From NCBI GenBank assembly GCA_900545805.1, contig URAL01000018.1, positions 1-31,936 on the forward strand: 31,936 bases of DNA. The letters are read 5' to 3'. This DNA comes from an uncultured Eubacteriales bacterium. GTDB lineage: Bacteria > Bacillota > Clostridia > Oscillospirales > Oscillospiraceae. Positions 28,241 through 31,936 of this stretch are shown one piece after another. Under the pieces are notes generated by a model that was given only the letters and a program-made list of their open reading frames with translations, was not told the DNA's origin and did not search any database. Positions within the stretch are counted from its first letter, which is position 1; each line of letters opens with the position of its first letter. Both the position numbers and the translations under genes were made by a program.

Positions 28241-28278
28241 GTGCATAGATTTACTTGCTTTGCAACAAATCTATGCAC
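28241..28278. promoter_or_regulatory. Strong hairpin in the leader of the secreted protein gene
   Basis: GTGCATAGATTT (28241-28252) pairs with AAATCTATGCAC (28267-28278), a perfect 12 bp. The loop contains a further TTGC/GCAA pair. No T-run follows, so it is not a standard terminator; it could protect or regulate the mRNA. Confidence 0.65.
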
Positions 28279-28340
28279 GCTAATTGAGAATTTGGAAGGC
28301 AGCAACGCGTTAGTATAGTGTTGATTAATGGAGGTATTTA

Positions 28341-29027
28341 ATGAACAAAAGGCGAATTATTTCGGTATTTGCGGTAATTTTGCTCACTTTCTCTTTAACG
28401 AGCCAAGCATTTGCCGCTACATCAGGTTATTACTTTAATGGTGGTTGGAAATTCATTTCAAATAAAGGTGTATTAGCAACTATTGAAACTCAGAATCCGC
28501 ACGTAAATGAGGGCAGTTGTGTATTTGTATGGGTAATGACCTGCGATTCAAACTACAACAACAGGTATGCGCAAGTCGGCTACCTAAAGTACGCTTATAA
28601 TAGCAAGCCATATTATTTTTATGAATATAATTATGGTGGTGGATCTTCATGGTTTCAAAAGCAGCTAACATCTGCACCCGCAACGGGAACGCATCACACG
28701 TATAAGGTTGGCTGTGATAATACAAGAATGTACTTTGTAATTGATGGCACTACTTATGCGGAAGTTGCGTTATCAAAAATTCCTTTTACGCGCAATACGA
28801 TTGAGGTCTTAACAGAAACACACAGCGTTTCTGATCAAAGCCCCGGTTCTTGCTCTAATCCTCTAACAATGGGAGCTGTAAAATACAAAAGCAATTCTGA
28901 CACATGGCATAACACAAGTTGCACTTGTTCATCAGGCATCACTGGAATGGGCGATTTATCCACACAGCGCAATAACATTCCCTCTTCAGGTGCTTCAACT
29001 TGGGAAGTTTGGGATTCTCGTTATTAA
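28341..29027 (+). CDS. Secreted AT-rich protein of unknown function, lectin-like look
   Basis: 228 residues, family not recognised. A signal peptide is clear (MNKRR, hydrophobic core, likely cleavage after AFA at about residue 25). The mature part is rich in Tyr, Asn, Ser, Gly and Thr and looks beta-sheet-like, with TYKVGCDNTRMYFVIDGT of the kind seen in lectin or laminin-G-like sandwiches, but I cannot assign a domain. Several cysteines may form disulfides. GGAGG with a 6-base gap sets the start. The base composition is visibly more AT-rich than its neighbours, which suggests recent acquisition or fast change. A second secreted protein follows after 12 bases, with its own strong ribosome site. 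Confidence 0.8.
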   Translation: MNKRRIISVFAVILLTFSLTSQAFAATSGYYFNGGWKFISNKGVLATIETQNPHVNEGSCVFVWVMTCDSNYNNRYAQVGYLKYAYNSKPYYFYEYNYGGGSSWFQKQLTSAPATGTHHTYKVGCDNTRMYFVIDGTTYAEVALSKIPFTRNTIEVLTETHSVSDQSPGSCSNPLTMGAVKYKSNSDTWHNTSCTCSSGITGMGDLSTQRNNIPSSGASTWEVWDSRY

Positions 29028-29039
29028 GGAGGTATTAAA

Positions 29040-29591
29040 ATGAAAAAGCGTATCAAAATTTTTGCCGGAGCTTTAGCTGCCGTGCTCATATTGTCCGCGT
29101 CAGTGGCATACGCTTTGTCGGCAGAGCCCGAAGCAGCAAAAGCAAGCGGCCGGGAGCAGGTTTTGGATACCGTTTCGGTCTGTGATGAGTCTGTTCCGCT
29201 TACAGGAACCTTGCAGGCGCTGACCGACAGAGTCGACCCCGCCGACCGCGGTTTTTCCGTCGCGGAGCTTGCGGCAGAAAGCGTACAGTCTTCCAGAAAC
29301 GCAATGATAGACCGCGATGCAGCCCTCTCGGTCGCGTCAAAACACCTTGAGGCAATGACCTCTTCCGCTCCGAGCTCGGTAAACGCCATTCTTGCAAGCT
29401 TTACCGATAACGAGTCGGCTGTCATTAACGAAAGTGGCAGAACGCTCCAAAATGCTCCCGCATGGGTGGTCACCTTTACCAATGTTACGCTCACCACGCA
29501 GGGCAACGGCGGTACAGTCCTTGCCGATTCGACCATGGTCATAGACGCATACTCGGGAGAGCTTCTCGAGGTCATATCCTACGGCGTATAA
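29040..29591 (+). CDS. Exported hypothetical protein, possible PepSY-like
   Basis: 183 residues. A signal peptide is clear: MKKR, a hydrophobic core, likely cleavage after AYA at about residue 25. The mature N-terminal region is acidic and low in complexity. The C-terminal 60 residues (AWVVTFTNVTLT..., VLADSTMVIDAYSGELLEVISYG) resemble the strand-rich ends of PepSY-type domains, but this is only a hint. AAGGAGG with a 7-base gap precedes the ATG. Base composition is like the rest of the chromosome, unlike the AT-rich gene just upstream with which it is probably cotranscribed. No function is assigned. Confidence 0.8.
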   Translation: MKKRIKIFAGALAAVLILSASVAYALSAEPEAAKASGREQVLDTVSVCDESVPLTGTLQALTDRVDPADRGFSVAELAAESVQSSRNAMIDRDAALSVASKHLEAMTSSAPSSVNAILASFTDNESAVINESGRTLQNAPAWVVTFTNVTLTTQGNGGTVLADSTMVIDAYSGELLEVISYGV

Positions 29592-29601
29592 CAAATATGC
29601 A

Positions 29602-29640
29602 AACAGCTCACGGCAGCGCGCTGCCGTGAGCTGTTATTTT
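29602..29640. terminator. Bidirectional terminator, perfect 15-bp stem
   Basis: 29602-29616 pairs with 29621-29635 around a CGCG loop, followed by ATTTTT on the plus strand. It ends the secreted pair and the convergent fakA operon. Confidence 0.92.
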
Positions 29641-29646
29641 TATTAT

Positions 29647-31332
29647 TTACTCCACAGATATCATGTAATAATAGACGGGCTGGCCGCCGTTTACTACAGT
29701 GACCTCCGCGTCTGGGAAGGCTTTCTCAAGCGCTTTCGCCGTGGTCTCCGCGTCCTCTCCGCTCACGTCCTCGCCGTAGTAAACGGTGATGATCTCGGGC
29801 TCAAGGTCCTCAAAGGCCTCGGACATTTTATCCAGCATGGATGGCATCTCAGTAAAGCTGCCGATGAGCTTACCGTCTAAAAGCGCGAGGTATTCGCCAG
29901 CGTGGATGGCATAGCCGTCAAAATCCGAGTCGCGGGCGGCGTAGGTGACCTGAGCGGTGTGAACGCTCTCAAGGGACTCGGTGAGCGTCTCGACTATGTC
30001 TGACACCTCGCTGTCTGGGTCAAAGCTGAGCATCGCGGTTATTCCCTGGGGAATAGTCTTTGTCGGGATGACGACAACGGTCTTATCCTCGCAAAGGGGG
30101 ATGCTCTGCTCGGCGGCCATGATTATGTTCTTGTTGTTCGGCAGAACGAACACGATCTCAGCCGGGGTGCGGTTAATCTCCTTTATGATATCCGCAGTCG
30201 AGGGGTTCATGGTCTGGCCGCCGGTGACGATCGTGTCGGCGCCGAGCTCCCTGAACAGGTTCGCAATGCCATCGCCCGCGCAGACGGCAACTATGCCGTA
30301 GCGCTTGGTGGGGGCGGCATGCAGCTCATCCGTGGACTCAAGCTCCTGCTCGACCTTTTCAAGATCATCTGTCGTCTGAGCCTTGCGGCCGGCCATTATA
30401 TCGTCATACTGCGTGCGCATGTTCTCTATCTTGGCAAGCTCCAGCGTACCGTACTGCTGGCTCTTTGTGAGCGCCTCGCCGGGTATATTCGTATGAACAT
30501 GCACCTTGAACGCCTCGTCGTCCTCGCCGATGACAAGGCTGTCGCCTATGCTGGAAAGATAGGCGCGCAGCGGCGTGAGATCGACGTTAGGCTCGTGCTT
30601 GCGGACTATATACACGGTATCGAAGGCGTAGGTTATCTCATCGGTCCCGAACATGTCGAACGCGCTGCTTTCATTTGCTGCAGCGCCTGCCTGAACAGCG
30701 GCCGTGGGAGCCTTGATCTCTCCGCGCAGACATGCGAGCATGGCGGTGAAGATGACGATATATCCCTTTCCGCCGGCGTCAACAACGCCGGCCTTCTGCA
30801 GAACGGGGTTCTGATTGACTGTGTTATCAAGAGCCTCACCGCCTATCCTGAGCGCGGTCTCGAGCAGCTCCTCGATATCCGTGCCCTTCTTGGCATACTC
30901 GACGGCGGCTGCCGATGCCATACGCGCAACGGTCAGTATAGTGCCCTCGGCAGGCTTCATAACTGCCTTATAGGCCGCATCAACGCCGTCCTCCATCGCG
31001 GCCGCGAATTCCTTCGCGCCGACTGTCTCCATTCCCTTGAGTCTGCGTGATATACCGCGGAACAGCAGCGACAGTATAACGCCGGAGTTTCCGCGTGCGC
31101 CGCGCAGAAGAGCGCCGGCCACGCAGTCGGCAACTGCATCTACAGCGTAAAACTCTTTCTTTCTCAGCTGGGCAGCGGCCTCATTCATCGTAAGACCCAT
31201 ATTTGTACCCGTATCTCCGTCGGGAACGGGAAAAACGTTAAGCTCATTTATCTGCTGAGTATTCTCAGCAAGCGCGGCGTCAGCGCAGAGGATCATGTCC
31301 TTAAACACCGCGGCGTCTAAATATTCTCTCAA
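29647..31332 (-). CDS. fakA: Fatty acid kinase catalytic subunit FakA (DAK2 domain, YloV)
   Basis: ATP-dependent kinase subunit that phosphorylates fatty acids held by FakB, giving acyl-phosphate for phospholipid synthesis. 561 residues. The N-terminal DAK2 kinase domain has NVFPVPDGDTGTNM (32-45) and GARGNSGVI near 100. A middle region (DTVYIVR..., DSLVIGEDDEAFKVHVHTN) and a C-terminal domain (RYGIVAVCAGDGI, VLPNNKNI) complete the fold. The start is TTG at 31332 with GGAGG 10 bases away; no nearer ATG fits. FakB is not in the window. asp23 lies 35 bases upstream on the same strand, the usual pairing in Bacillota. plsY, which could use the product, is also in the window but far away. Confidence 0.95.
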   Translation of the reverse strand: MREYLDAAVFKDMILCADAALAENTQQINELNVFPVPDGDTGTNMGLTMNEAAAQLRKKEFYAVDAVADCVAGALLRGARGNSGVILSLLFRGISRRLKGMETVGAKEFAAAMEDGVDAAYKAVMKPAEGTILTVARMASAAAVEYAKKGTDIEELLETALRIGGEALDNTVNQNPVLQKAGVVDAGGKGYIVIFTAMLACLRGEIKAPTAAVQAGAAANESSAFDMFGTDEITYAFDTVYIVRKHEPNVDLTPLRAYLSSIGDSLVIGEDDEAFKVHVHTNIPGEALTKSQQYGTLELAKIENMRTQYDDIMAGRKAQTTDDLEKVEQELESTDELHAAPTKRYGIVAVCAGDGIANLFRELGADTIVTGGQTMNPSTADIIKEINRTPAEIVFVLPNNKNIIMAAEQSIPLCEDKTVVVIPTKTIPQGITAMLSFDPDSEVSDIVETLTESLESVHTAQVTYAARDSDFDGYAIHAGEYLALLDGKLIGSFTEMPSMLDKMSEAFEDLEPEIITVYYGEDVSGEDAETTAKALEKAFPDAEVTVVNGGQPVYYYMISVE

Positions 31333-31367
31333 ATCAAAAGCACCTCCGGGAGGGATTATCTCTGTAA

Positions 31368-31721
31368 TTAATCGACTATGACGGTGTCGACATAAACGTC
31401 GACGCTCTTAACGGGAACGCCCGTGGCCTTTGCGACCTTGTAGCGCACTTCCTTTATAATGCTGCGGCACACGGCGCTTATATTAACGCCATTGTCAACG
31501 CCTATGTGCAGCTCAAGCGAAAGCGTGCCGTCGTCATTAAGGTGAGTAATAACACCCTTTGACATCGATTCGCGTCTGAGAAGCTGGCGCGGGCCGCCTT
31601 CCTTATTGCGCCCTGCCATGCCCTTAACGCCGAAGCAGCTTGTCGCCGCCGCGCCGGCAATATTCGTAAAGACCTCACTGGTGATGCTTATATTTCCAAG
31701 CTCATTGCTGATGTTCACCAT
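31368..31721 (-). CDS. Asp23/Gls24 family envelope stress protein
   Basis: 117 residues of the Asp23/Gls24 (DUF322) family. Order: GNISITSEVFTNIAG, GVKGMAGR, a variable basic loop, GVITHLNDDGTLSLELHI, then GVNISAVCRSIIKEVRYKVAKATGVPVKSVDVYVDTV. Asp23-type proteins associate with the membrane and respond to alkaline or envelope stress in some species; the role here is inferred. AAGGAG is 9 bases before the ATG. It has its own promoter at 31775-31803 and is followed by fakA, the common gene order. Confidence 0.93.
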   Translation of the reverse strand: MVNISNELGNISITSEVFTNIAGAAATSCFGVKGMAGRNKEGGPRQLLRRESMSKGVITHLNDDGTLSLELHIGVDNGVNISAVCRSIIKEVRYKVAKATGVPVKSVDVYVDTVIVD

Positions 31722-31774
31722 ATTGAAAGGCTCCTTTCATTAAAAAATACGCGCAATTATAAAATTGCTACAAT

Positions 31775-31803
31775 AGTATAATACACCGATTCAAAAAGTA
31801 CAA
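31775..31803 (-). promoter_or_regulatory. Promoter of the asp23-fakA operon
   Basis: Minus strand TTGTAC (31798-31803), a 17-bp spacer, and TATACT (31775-31780). Confidence 0.72.
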
Positions 31804-31817
31804 GCAATAATTTGATG

Positions 31818-31864
31818 TTTACAGCGCATTTTTTTGGTGTTAAACTCAAAGTACATAATATAAT
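31818..31864 (+). promoter_or_regulatory. Promoter region of the PFOR-like gene
   Basis: Two readings fit: TTTACA (31818-31823) with 17 bp to TAAACT (31841-31846), or a weak upstream -35 with a perfect TATAAT at 31859-31864. I cannot choose between them. Confidence 0.5.
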
Positions 31865-31894
31865 TTATAATTATTACCTTCGGGAGGAAAAGAT

Positions 31895-31936
31895 ATGACA
31901 AGAAAGTACAAGACGATGGACGGCAACGAGGCGGCG
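31895..31936 (+). CDS. Pyruvate:ferredoxin oxidoreductase, first 14 residues only (partial)
   Basis: GGGAGG 8 bases before ATG, then MTRKYKTMDGNEAA, which matches the usual start of clostridial pyruvate:ferredoxin (flavodoxin) oxidoreductases, K-Y-x-T-M-D-G-N-E-A. The gene continues beyond the window. Identification rests on 14 residues, so it is probable and not certain. If correct, the enzyme makes acetyl-CoA from pyruvate in anaerobes. Confidence 0.72.
   Translation, partial: MTRKYKTMDGNEAA

Noticed and set aside
1..31936. CRISPR array, insertion sequences, prophage, tRNA or rRNA genes
   Set aside because: No spaced direct-repeat array, transposase, integrase or RNA gene was seen.

Overview
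The window looks like chromosome of an anaerobic Bacillota (class Clostridia, probably Oscillospirales or a close relative); this placement is inferred from gene content. Supporting signs are a Phe T-box ahead of pheST, a glycine riboswitch ahead of an AGCS symporter, IreB, a FakA/Asp23 pair, EndoA-type MazF, an oxygen-sensitive class III ribonucleotide reductase, and the first codons of what looks like pyruvate:ferredoxin oxidoreductase. Strong AGGAGG ribosome sites and sigma-A-like promoters are easy to see. Most of the window is moderately GC-rich; the exception is an AT-rich stretch at about 27.93-29.03 kb. No rRNA, tRNA, CRISPR array, insertion sequence or prophage was seen.

Layout. 1-1701: 3' end of an EF-G-like GTPase gene and a small membrane-anchored protein. 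1733-4573 (minus): lipoprotein, MazF toxin without a visible antitoxin, unknown protein, pyrimidine-nucleoside phosphorylase. 4644-8687: promoter, T-box and pheST, with PheT carrying an apparent extra tRNA-binding-like domain. 8735-10385: IreB, an SCP2-like protein and two small paralogous proteins. 10450-13325 (minus): plsY, then a two-gene operon of a P-type ATPase lacking its catalytic half followed by an HMA-SafE membrane protein. 13331-15737: trmO and a divergent ABC exporter pair. 15781-17464 (minus): AGCS symporter under a glycine riboswitch. 17593-18462: DUF1002 protein.

18510-23264 (minus) is a compact operon, nrdG-nrdD-trxB-SMR-SMR. NrdD carries a C-terminal redoxin domain (CPNC), and thioredoxin reductase lies immediately downstream, so an NADPH-TrxB-redoxin route to NrdD is a reasonable inference. 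23599-27910 (minus) is another tight operon: moaC, type I asparaginase and two flavoproteins of different families, joined by 4-nt overlaps or a 1-nt gap. 27932-29635 holds two secreted proteins behind a long leader; upstream of its promoter are two TGTTAAC repeats 22 bp apart, resembling a LytTR-family regulator site. 29647-31803 (minus) is asp23-fakA, and 31895 onward is the start of a PFOR gene.

The best candidates for undescribed biology are the catalytically incomplete P-type ATPase coupled to HMA-SafE (11143-13259), the LytTR-like AT-rich leader and secreted protein (27932-29027), the duplicated OB-like domain of PheT, and the SCP2/small-paralogue cluster (9331-10294).
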